Part shown: one piece after another, positions 35,883 through 42,710 of the stretch | Position numbering within the stretch: the first letter of the stretch is position 1 | Layout: every line of letters starts with the position of its first letter | From: Bacillus sp. (in: firmicutes) | Lineage (GTDB): Bacteria; Bacillota; Bacilli; Bacillales; Bacillaceae | Length of the DNA: 64,000 bases | NCBI GenBank assembly: GCA_031180805.1 | Contig: JAPSLL010000003.1 | Location: 91,304-155,303 of the forward strand | Direction of reading: 5' to 3' | Notes under the pieces: generated by a model | What the model was told of the DNA's origin: nothing | The model's database searches: none | Seen by the model: the letters and a program-made list of their open reading frames with translations, nothing else | Program-made: the position numbers and the translations under genes

Positions 35883-37502
35883 TTATTTAAAATTCATTCT
35901 TTCAAACGGCAATTCAAATTGGGTTTGTTTAAATGAAATGTCTTGTAAATTCTCTGGTGCAATAACAGTTACACTTCCATTTGAAATTGGAATAAAAACT
36001 GCTTCATCATGCACAATTGTTAATATATCAGCATATAAAGCTTTTCTTGTCCCCTCTTCCGTTGACTTCATAACGCTTTCAATTTTCTCGTAAAATTCAT
36101 CTGCTTTTGAAATCCCCTTTGTTGTATGTAAATAAGAAGCTTCAGATGTAAAGGCTGCAATTGTACTCTGTGGGTCATAGGCTAGTCCCCATGTTTGATT
36201 GAATAATAAATCATAGTCACCAGTTGCTCTTCTATTTGCAATTGAAGTTGATTCCTCACCAATGATTTCTATCTGTATCCCTACTTCATGTAATGAGCTT
36301 TGAATAAATTCAGACTGTGCTTTTTGGGATGTAGAGTTTACATCATAATAAAGTCTCATTGCTAATTTATTCCCTTTTTTAGTTCTTACATCTGAACCAC
36401 TCTCAAATACCCACCCTGCAGCTTCTAAGATTTCTTCGGCTTTTTCTATATCATATCCTCGTTTCTTCAAATCAATGTCTGCATAATTAACGTTTTTAGA
36501 AAACAGTGTATGAGCAACTGTTTCTGTACTATTTAAAATATCCTTACTTATTGTTTCCCTATCAATTGAATACCAAATGGCTTCTCGAACTGCCTTTTCA
36601 CTCACAGGATTATTGGATTTACTGCTATTTGCTACAATCATTTTAGTATTCATCGGATCACTTCTAATAAGTTGATAGTTTCCTGAATCAACTAATTGAT
36701 TCATTGCTTCCACATCTAATCCATCCGTGCCACGATCATCAGTAAAAACAAAGTTTACCTCCCCTTTCCGTAATGCTAAAAATGTTGTTTCTCCTGCTGG
36801 TAAAACTTTAGATGTAATTTTCTTCATTTTCGGTGAACCGCCCCAATAATCTTCATTTGCTTCAAAGGTAGCATACTCATCTGTCTTATGTTCTGTAAGA
36901 ATATACGGTCCTGTCCCATTGAATCCACTTACACCCTCTTTCGTTTCCCCGTTAATAAAATCTTTTGGTGAGATGAAAACATATGGTCTCGTCATTGATA
37001 ATTCTACTAAAGTTGGATAATATGCTTCTGTTAAAACTAATTCAACCGTATACTCATCAACTACTCTGCAACTCTCTATTTTGGTTGATAGCTTAATCCA
37101 AGAATGCTTTTCTGCATTCCTTTGCACAGCATCAATATTTTGCTTTACTGCTTTTGCATTAAATGGTTCGCCGTCATGGAATTTTATATCTTTTCTTAGA
37201 TGAAACGTATAAACCTTTCCATCTTGAGAAACCTCCCATGATTCAGCAAGTAAGGGCTTAATTCCTTCTTTCGTATTTTCAACTAAGGATTCATATACCA
37301 TCCCTTGTGCAGACATTGAACCAGTGTACAAGTGGGGGTTCATATCGTTAATATCTTTAGAGGTTGCATATATTATTTCATTGTCTAAAATCGCTCCGTT
37401 ATTTTCTTTTTTATCGTTTCCTGTAGTTGCTGAGCATCCTGCTAGAATAGCTACGGCCATAAAAGCAATCGTAATAGCTTTATATAATCTAATATTTAAC
37501 AA
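35883..37502 (-). CDS. cntA: Metallophore-metal-binding lipoprotein, CntA-like
   Basis: Solute-binding protein (SBP_bac_5) of 539 residues that should capture a staphylopine-family metallophore loaded with Zn, Ni or Co. Lipobox LAGC at Cys23. Segments DINDMNPHLYTGSMSAQGMV, LPAGETTFLALRKGE, VFTDDRGTDGLD, SDPMNTKM and GDYDLLFNQTWGLAYDPQST closely follow S. aureus CntA as I remember it, far more than they follow OppA or NikA. TTG start, 9 bases after GGAG. First gene of cntABCDFE; a Zur box lies 54 bases upstream. Confidence 0.87.
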   Translation of the reverse strand: MLNIRLYKAITIAFMAVAILAGCSATTGNDKKENNGAILDNEIIYATSKDINDMNPHLYTGSMSAQGMVYESLVENTKEGIKPLLAESWEVSQDGKVYTFHLRKDIKFHDGEPFNAKAVKQNIDAVQRNAEKHSWIKLSTKIESCRVVDEYTVELVLTEAYYPTLVELSMTRPYVFISPKDFINGETKEGVSGFNGTGPYILTEHKTDEYATFEANEDYWGGSPKMKKITSKVLPAGETTFLALRKGEVNFVFTDDRGTDGLDVEAMNQLVDSGNYQLIRSDPMNTKMIVANSSKSNNPVSEKAVREAIWYSIDRETISKDILNSTETVAHTLFSKNVNYADIDLKKRGYDIEKAEEILEAAGWVFESGSDVRTKKGNKLAMRLYYDVNSTSQKAQSEFIQSSLHEVGIQIEIIGEESTSIANRRATGDYDLLFNQTWGLAYDPQSTIAAFTSEASYLHTTKGISKADEFYEKIESVMKSTEEGTRKALYADILTIVHDEAVFIPISNGSVTVIAPENLQDISFKQTQFELPFERMNFK

Positions 37503-37817
37503 GATTTACCTCTCCTCTGAAATCATCTTTAACTAAATGATTAAATAAAATAATTAAACGTAATTATTACGATTTATTAAATAAAAAAATACTATTTAAT
37601 ATAAAACAAATGATATATCTCTTCCATTTCTTATCTAATTCGTTGCAAATGGAAATTCCTTAAATAAACTTTCAAAAACAATCTTTTTAAATATATTTCC
37701 TTAAATGCTTTTTAACCATAATCAGAGTAGCCAAATTTTATGTCAGTTTATTATGTAATTCAATTAAGATTTCATCACAACTCACACCTTTACAATTTTT
37801 TATATAATTACCAAAAC
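37503..37817 (-). other. Long leader of the cnt operon, possible deletion scar
   Basis: About 320 bases separate the main Zur-controlled promoter from cntA. On the minus strand a good ribosome binding site (AAAGGTG, 37785-37791) precedes ATG AAA TCT TAA (37764-37775), a three-codon frame. This could be the stump of a lost gene such as one for metallophore synthesis, or a short leader frame. No other coding frame is seen. Confidence 0.35.
37556..37575 (-). promoter_or_regulatory. Zur box 1, next to cntA
   Basis: AAACGTAATTATTACGATTT contains 14 of the 15 bases of the Bacillus Zur consensus TCGTAATNATTACGA. It is about 54 bases before the cntA start. Confidence 0.75.
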
Positions 37818-37838
37818 AAATCGTAATTATTTCGATTT
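37818..37838 (-). promoter_or_regulatory. Zur box 2, at the cnt promoter
   Basis: TCGTAATTATTTCGA (37821-37835) matches 14 of 15 positions of the Zur consensus, flanked by AAA and TTT. It sits just downstream of the -10 element of a strong promoter, where bound Zur would block transcription when zinc is sufficient. Confidence 0.78.
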
Positions 37839-37845
37839 AAACTGA

Positions 37846-37873
37846 ATTATATCACGTTGTAAGATACTGTCAA
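37846..37873 (-). promoter_or_regulatory. Consensus sigma-A promoter of the cnt operon
   Basis: Minus strand TTGACA (37868-37873), 16-base spacer, TATAAT (37846-37851). Both hexamers are perfect. Confidence 0.8.
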
Positions 37874-37876
37874 TAA

Positions 37877-38097
37877 CTATGTAAACTCAAATCGAATACT
37901 ATTAGAAGCAATTAATTCGACATTTCTTCCTTTGTATAATACTACTGAGATTTCTACTCTTAAGCCTAAATAAAAATCCTTCATAAAAAAAGAAGTTTTC
38001 GGAAAAAAATCGAGATGACCTTTTAAATGTAAATCGTAATAAGCTTTACTATGAAATACTATAATATTATTTTGATTATCTACGAAACCTATAAAAC
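37877..38097. other. Intergenic stretch between the cnt promoter and the SDR terminator
   Basis: A 77-codon minus-strand frame spans this stretch but starts with TTG inside the SDR terminator, has no ribosome binding site, and matches no family I know. A Zur-like half site (TAAATCGTAATAA) lies at about 38030. Confidence 0.35.
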
Positions 38098-38128
38098 AAA
38101 AAACCGACAAGATTAACCTGTCGGCAAA
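38098..38128 (-). terminator. Terminator of the SDR gene
   Basis: GCCGACAGG...CTTGTCGGT stem followed on the minus strand by TTTTTTG. It begins 20 bases past the stop codon. Confidence 0.85.
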
Positions 38129-38147
38129 ATATAGCTAGTTCATTTAA

Positions 38148-38906
38148 TTAAAATGCTGTCCAACCAGCATCTCCTGTTATGACTGTTCCGTTTACAAAGC
38201 TTGATTCATCAGAAGCTAAAAATAGAGCAATATTCGCAATATCCTCAGGCTTTCCTACACGTGGATTTATAGCTAATCCAGGTTGAATTCGTTCCATTCC
38301 AAATTGGTTAACACCAGTCATAGAAGAACTGATATTTGTTTCTACTCCACCAGGGGCAATTGCGTTGCAACGAATCCCTTTTGTCGCATACATGTATCCA
38401 GTATTTTTAGTGAAACCAACAACAGCATGCTTAGAAGCAGTATAAGCGGCACCTGCTCTTGCCCCTTGTAGTCCACCTGCAGAGGCAACATTAATAATGA
38501 CACCAGATTGTTTTTCTAAGAAAATTGATAATGCTTTACGTGTCGCTCTCATAACACTTGTCGTATTGATAGCAAAAATTCTTTCCCATTTTTCATCTTC
38601 AATATCACTAGCAGGTTCAAAGTTATCCATAATACCGGCATTATTCACTAGAATATCTAAAGTACCGTATTGATTCACGGCAGTATCGATTAAATTTTGA
38701 ATATCTTCCTCTTTAGCAACATTGGCTAATACCGCAATTGCATCTCCGCCATTTGTTTTTATTTCCTCTACTGTTTGATTTGCAGCCTCTAAATTGATAT
38801 CAGAAACGACTACTTTTGCCCCTTCTTTTGCATATAGAATTGCAATTGCTTTCCCCATACCTGATGCTGCCCCTGTCACGACCGCTACCTTATTTTGAAG
38901 TCTCAT
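38148..38906 (-). CDS. Short-chain dehydrogenase/reductase
   Basis: NAD(P)-dependent oxidoreductase of about 252 residues. Nucleotide motif TGAASGMGKA at about 13-22, NNAG near 88, catalytic Ser near 138 and YTASKHA (Tyr/Lys) near 152-158, and a C-terminal GTVITGDAGWTAF typical of the classical SDRs close to FabG. An Asp after beta-2 (VSDINLEAA) points to NAD. ATG at 38906 is 8 bases after GGAGG. Divergent from a TetR regulator with an operator-like palindrome between, so probably induced by a small molecule. Confidence 0.9.
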   Translation of the reverse strand: MRLQNKVAVVTGAASGMGKAIAILYAKEGAKVVVSDINLEAANQTVEEIKTNGGDAIAVLANVAKEEDIQNLIDTAVNQYGTLDILVNNAGIMDNFEPASDIEDEKWERIFAINTTSVMRATRKALSIFLEKQSGVIINVASAGGLQGARAGAAYTASKHAVVGFTKNTGYMYATKGIRCNAIAPGGVETNISSSMTGVNQFGMERIQPGLAINPRVGKPEDIANIALFLASDESSFVNGTVITGDAGWTAF

Positions 38907-39033
38907 AATCCATTCCTCCAAATTCTATAAAAAGTTTGTTCGTTTTTTAATAAACAGTTGTTGATTAGATAACTACTAACTATAGTATAATTACCTTTAA
39001 AGAGAAAAAACAATCAGCAAAAAATGGGGAAAT

Positions 39034-39049
39034 TGTCTATTAATAAACA
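39034..39049. promoter_or_regulatory. Candidate TetR operator
   Basis: TGTCTATTAATAAACA is a palindrome (TGT-N-TATTAATA-N-ACA) between the SDR and TetR genes. A half copy (TTAATAAACAG) recurs at about 38950. Confidence 0.45.
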
Positions 39050-39102
39050 GATTCACATACTAATGTACAATAAAAAATTATAATGAATATCGGAGCAGAA
39101 AA

Positions 39103-39714
39103 ATGTCTAACAAAAATGACTACATTGACAGAAGAATTGTGAAATCTAAGAAGGCCATGAAAGATGCAATTTTATCATTAATGAAAGAGAAGGATTTTAA
39201 AGAAATATCCATAACTGATATTGTCCGTTTCGCAGATTTAAACAGAGGAACATTTTACAAGCATTATCAATATAAAGAAGACTTATTAAATGAAATCATA
39301 GATGAAGTGCTCACAAGCCTAGTTGATTCATATCGTGAACCATACAGAGGCATTCATATACTAGAAGTAAATAAACTTACTACGTCAGCAGTCAAAGTGT
39401 TTGACCATGTTCAGGAATATTCAAATTTTTACTCACTTATTGTTCAACCAAATGTGTTAACAGGATTTCAACAAAAATTTTGCGCTGTCTTAAAAGACAT
39501 AACCTTGAATGACTTAAACGACTCCTTACCAAATCCGAAAGTAAACAGAGAGCTACATGCTAGTTATCAAGCATATGCTATTTTAGGTTTAATTATAGAA
39601 TGGATAAACGGAGGCTTTATTTATAGTTCAACTTATATGGCCGAACAATTGTTAGAAATTTTAAAGCATAGTATTGTCTCTTCAGTTGTAAAAGCAAATT
39701 TTGAAACTAATTAA
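39103..39714 (+). CDS. TetR/AcrR family regulator
   Basis: 203 residues. N-terminal HTH SITDIVRFADLNRGTFYKHYQ at about 34-53 is the TetR signature; the C-terminal part is the TetR_C domain of the DhaS/YxbF type. CGGAG precedes ATG by 8 bases. Divergent from an SDR gene, which it probably represses together with itself. Confidence 0.9.
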   Translation: MSNKNDYIDRRIVKSKKAMKDAILSLMKEKDFKEISITDIVRFADLNRGTFYKHYQYKEDLLNEIIDEVLTSLVDSYREPYRGIHILEVNKLTTSAVKVFDHVQEYSNFYSLIVQPNVLTGFQQKFCAVLKDITLNDLNDSLPNPKVNRELHASYQAYAILGLIIEWINGGFIYSSTYMAEQLLEILKHSIVSSVVKANFETN

Positions 39715-39742
39715 TCGAGAGAAGTATCATTTTATAACAAAA

Positions 39743-39777
39743 AATCTGAAGCTCTTAATTAGCAAGAGTTTCAGATT
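39743..39777. terminator. Hairpin between the TetR and LCP genes
   Basis: AATCTGAAGCTCTT and AAGAGTTTCAGATT pair with one mismatch; the minus strand continues with T6. It may serve the TetR gene (29 bases past its stop) or, as the T tract suggests, a minus-strand transcript from the LCP gene. The rest of 39715-40052 shows nothing else I can name. Confidence 0.6.
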
Positions 39778-40052
39778 ACAAATTACCTACCTATTAAAGG
39801 ATATGATTTGAACTACATGTTCGGCATTTACCTTACAAATTCAGAACAATTATTTTTATTACTCAAGAAGAGAATTTTTAAAATAGTCATTTTTCTAAGC
39901 GCTTATAGCTAACTAGAACTCTAAGCTTGTTTTAATCAAAAATCCCATTCATATTAAACAAAATCCTTTATTCCCTTTTCAACTTTTTTCTTTTCCACTA
40001 AGTCATCATTAATGACATATCACATTTAATTATCTTTTATGCTTTTTTCATT

Positions 40053-40988
40053 TCAATTCGAATGTAAAAAATCTTGTAATGCTTGTTTGTTTTTGTCCAA
40101 GTCAATTTTTAGCACTGCTCCAACGTCTACCGTTTCGTCTTCGTAGGAATCTTTAACTGGTATGCGAATCGTTTCTGTTGATTTTGATTTGCCAGTAATT
40201 AATCCCTTTCCTATTGATATTAGAGTTGAAGCATCTACATTTGTATCAATATAAGGGTCAGCCATTCCAAGTATCTTTGGAAGGTTTACTATATTATGAA
40301 TACTTATCGCCTGATCTTTAATCTTTGAAACTACTTCTTGCTGTCTTTGTACTCTACCAAAATCACTCAATCGATCGTGACGAAAACGAACATATCCTAA
40401 CAATTCATCTCCTCGTAGCACTTGAGTACCTGGGTGAAGTGTCATTCCTATCCCATAACTCATTTCATAAGGTATATCAACTTCAATCCCATCTGGTGCA
40501 ATAAGATCTACAATTTTGGTAAATCCCTCAAAATCAACAATTGCATAGTAGTTAATATCTATATCAAAATTATTTTTAATTGTCTTCCTAACTAGCTCTG
40601 GTCCACCAAAGGCAAATGCAGCATTGATTTTTTGCATTCCATGATCTGGAATCTCTACATATGTATCTCTCATAATCGAAGCTATCTTCATTTTATGAGT
40701 GTTTTGATTATAGTGGGCAATCATTAATGTATCAGAACGAGCTTGTTTCTCTCCTCTTGAGTCACTTCCAATTAATAATATGTTTATTTCTCCAAATTGA
40801 GGCTCAGCTCCTTGGAAGTCACCAAATAGATTTCCATCATCTTTATATAAGCCATTCCTAGCTTCAGATAAACCACTCTTATATTGATAGATGCAATAGC
40901 CAGTTATCGCTACACAAACTATAAGAAGTATTGTCACTATCCTTTTTATCCGCTTCCTCTTTTTCCTTATAGGTTTTTCTTTCACCAT
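40053..40988 (-). CDS. LytR-CpsA-Psr (LCP) family wall polymer ligase
   Basis: Transfers anionic polymers such as teichoic acid to peptidoglycan outside the cell. A basic cytoplasmic start (EKPIRKKRKRIKR), one helix (about 16-38) and the LCP domain with INILLIGSDSR, RSDTLMIAHYN, MRDTYVEIPDHGMQKINAAFAFGG in pieces, and YVRFRHDRLSDFGRVQRQQ, which carry the conserved Arg/Asp residues that bind the lipid pyrophosphate. 18 bases downstream of the XRE/DUF1232 gene, so both share a transcript. The pairing of an LCP gene with such a regulator is unusual. Confidence 0.9.
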   Translation of the reverse strand: MVKEKPIRKKRKRIKRIVTILLIVCVAITGYCIYQYKSGLSEARNGLYKDDGNLFGDFQGAEPQFGEINILLIGSDSRGEKQARSDTLMIAHYNQNTHKMKIASIMRDTYVEIPDHGMQKINAAFAFGGPELVRKTIKNNFDIDINYYAIVDFEGFTKIVDLIAPDGIEVDIPYEMSYGIGMTLHPGTQVLRGDELLGYVRFRHDRLSDFGRVQRQQEVVSKIKDQAISIHNIVNLPKILGMADPYIDTNVDASTLISIGKGLITGKSKSTETIRIPVKDSYEDETVDVGAVLKIDLDKNKQALQDFLHSN

Positions 40989-41006
40989 AATGCATACATC
41001 TCCTAG

Positions 41007-41663
41007 TTATATGTTGAATATATCATTTTTCCCATTTAATAGGTTTAACGATAGTTTCACTGCTACTGCATCGTCCAAATATCCAAGTGGAAAGAGATAA
41101 TCAGGCATGACATCTACTGCAGTAATAAAATAAATGAGTGCACTTCCCATTATTACTAATTCTAATGTTGTGCCTTTTCTCATTCGAAACCTCTCAAACA
41201 TTCCCTTTAGTTGATTAATAAACGGACCAATACTTCCTGTTTTTTGTACCTTCGTCTCAAAATTACTAAGAATATTCTCTTTTCCTTCATCTGTTTGCGA
41301 ATACTGCTGATAATTTTGCAGCTTTTCTTTAATTCGCTCAATTGAAAATGAGTCATTATATGCTCCTGAAGCTTGAAGAGTACTTTGAATAATTTCAAGA
41401 GATGCATAGATATCCGTGTTCTCTTGTTGCTGATTTAATTCATAACCAGCAGCAACAAATAATTCATACACTGGTAACTCCAGACACCTTGCAAATTCTT
41501 GTAAATGCTCTGGTTTTGCCTTTCTTTTACCATTAATAATTCTTGATATAGACGCAGCATCAATTGATGTCATTTCACTAAATTTCCTTATGGAAATTGA
41601 ACGTTCTTTTAATAAATCCTTTAGCAACGTACCGAGTTTATTCTCTAAAGTTTGTTCTGACAC
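41007..41663 (-). CDS. XRE-family HTH regulator fused to DUF1232
   Basis: 218 residues. HTH_XRE at about 12-65 (KFSEMTSIDAASISRIINGK), a linker rich in Gln and charged residues, and a C-terminal DUF1232 domain (about 165-205) with one helix LELVIMGSALIYFITAVD followed by MPDYLFPLGYLDDAVAV, the YkvA-like signature. This could make it a membrane-bound or membrane-sensing DNA-binding protein. GTG start after AAAGGTGATG. The divergent promoter region holds two TTGAC-N5-GTCAA palindromes, the likely operators. First gene of an operon with an LCP protein. Confidence 0.85.
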   Translation of the reverse strand: MSEQTLENKLGTLLKDLLKERSISIRKFSEMTSIDAASISRIINGKRKAKPEHLQEFARCLELPVYELFVAAGYELNQQQENTDIYASLEIIQSTLQASGAYNDSFSIERIKEKLQNYQQYSQTDEGKENILSNFETKVQKTGSIGPFINQLKGMFERFRMRKGTTLELVIMGSALIYFITAVDVMPDYLFPLGYLDDAVAVKLSLNLLNGKNDIFNI

Positions 41664-41750
41664 TTTAGCTCATCACCTTTCTTAATAATTCCTCTTGAGC
41701 ATTTTATTTTAAAGACACATTTTCTGGATTAGAGTTTTAAAATCTTTATG

Positions 41751-41795
41751 AAATATAACCGAACGTTGACACTTTGTCAACGTTCGGTTATATTT
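41751..41795. promoter_or_regulatory. Perfect 45-bp palindrome holding two divergent promoters
   Basis: Arms of 21 bases (41751-41771 and 41775-41795) match exactly around CTT. Each strand reads TTGACA, 17-base spacer, TATATT. Plus: -35 at 41766-41771, -10 at 41789-41794. Minus: -35 at 41775-41780, -10 at 41752-41757. The -35 boxes are 3 bases apart, so two polymerases cannot bind together. The centre TTGAC-N5-GTCAA is the likely operator of the XRE regulator. Confidence 0.8.
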
Positions 41796-41831
41796 ACAAC
41801 ATCTAAAAAAATAACTACTATTACATGAATT

Positions 41832-41846
41832 TTGACGTATTGTCAA
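41832..41846 (+). promoter_or_regulatory. Second TTGAC-N5-GTCAA operator in the PLD gene leader
   Basis: TTGACGTATTGTCAA has the same half sites and 5-base spacing as the centre of the 45-bp palindrome. It lies between the predicted start site and the TTG start of the PLD gene, so binding there would act on this side only. Confidence 0.6.
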
Positions 41847-41876
41847 TGAATTACAAATAGATAAGGTGTGTAAAGC

Positions 41877-42437
41877 TTGAAAAATTCTATTCTATATATC
41901 TTGTTATTATTGTCATTTATAATAAACATCTTTTTTACTATTACATCAGCTTTAGATGGCGAGTCGGACGTAAACGACACAAAATTATCCTTTTCACTAA
42001 GTGATATTAAAGGGAATCCAGAGAAAGAACTATTAAAAGTCATTCATAATACGAAAAAGGAGCTTAACATTGCCATTTACAACTTTGATAATGAACAAAT
42101 TTTAGATGCAATACTGAATGCTAAGAAAAGAGGGGTATCTATTAGAATTATTACTGATGCAAAAAAGGCAGAAAACAACGATAGTAGGGCTATCTTTCAA
42201 AATCTCAAAGAGCACAACATACCTATTAAGATTAATAAAGAACAGAAGATGCATATGAAATTATCAATCTCTGATAAAAAAACTGTTGTAACAGGCTCTT
42301 TTAACTATACAAAAAAATCAGCGGAAGAGAATCAAGAAATACTTCTATCTATAAATGACATCAAGATGGCAAAATCAATGAATAAAGTATTTATGGAATT
42401 GTGGGAAAGTGATTCATTAGAGGAATTGGATTTGTAA
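41877..42437 (+). CDS. Exported phospholipase D-like (HKD) nuclease
   Basis: 186 residues with an N-terminal helix or signal (about 4-24) and a single PLD domain of the Nuc type. The catalytic motif is H126-x-K128-x4-D133 (HMKLSISD), followed by TGSFNYT with Asn143. Nuc-type enzymes with one HKD work as dimers on DNA. It should be outside the membrane. TTG start at 41877, 8 bases after AAGGTG. Divergent from the XRE/DUF1232-LCP operon across the palindromic promoter, so it is probably under the same regulator. A lipid substrate is the alternative to DNA. Confidence 0.85.
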   Translation: MKNSILYILLLLSFIINIFFTITSALDGESDVNDTKLSFSLSDIKGNPEKELLKVIHNTKKELNIAIYNFDNEQILDAILNAKKRGVSIRIITDAKKAENNDSRAIFQNLKEHNIPIKINKEQKMHMKLSISDKKTVVTGSFNYTKKSAEENQEILLSINDIKMAKSMNKVFMELWESDSLEELDL

Positions 42438-42626
42438 CTGAAAGATTTATACTACTATAAACGACTTATTTATTATAATTTATCGTCAGTTTTAACATAT
42501 TGTTGATAGTATCAATAATTTGTATAACTGCCTACTTTTGTACAGGATTTTTTCAGTTACTTATCTTCTCCTTACATCTGCTGTAAGCCTATTGCACACT
42601 ATACTAAGGTGTAATCTGAGAATAAG

Positions 42627-42680
42627 AAAAAGCTACTTTAGAATAGAACGTATCATTACCTTCTTTCCAAAGTAGCTTTA
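42627..42680 (-). terminator. Terminator of the rhamnogalacturonan lyase gene
   Basis: AAAGCTACTTT (42629-42639) pairs with AAAGTAGCTTT (42669-42679); the minus strand ends TTTTTCTTATT. It lies 30 bases past the stop. Confidence 0.75.
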
Positions 42681-42710
42681 TAAAATGTTCATTGCCAATT
42701 CGTTTACAAA

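Noticed and set aside
31114..37502. Oligopeptide (Opp) or nickel (Nik) importer
   Set aside because: General OppA-OppF architecture fits, but CntA-specific segments, the D-F-E gene order with an MFS exporter, and the Zur boxes favour a cnt-type metallophore system.
37877..38110. 77-codon minus-strand frame between the cnt promoter and the SDR gene
   Set aside because: It starts with TTG inside the SDR terminator stem, has no ribosome binding site, and its upstream promoter would be cut off by that terminator. No family match.
41751..41795. Rho-independent terminator
   Set aside because: The palindrome lies upstream of both divergent genes, has no T tract, and contains two promoters; it is better read as a control region.
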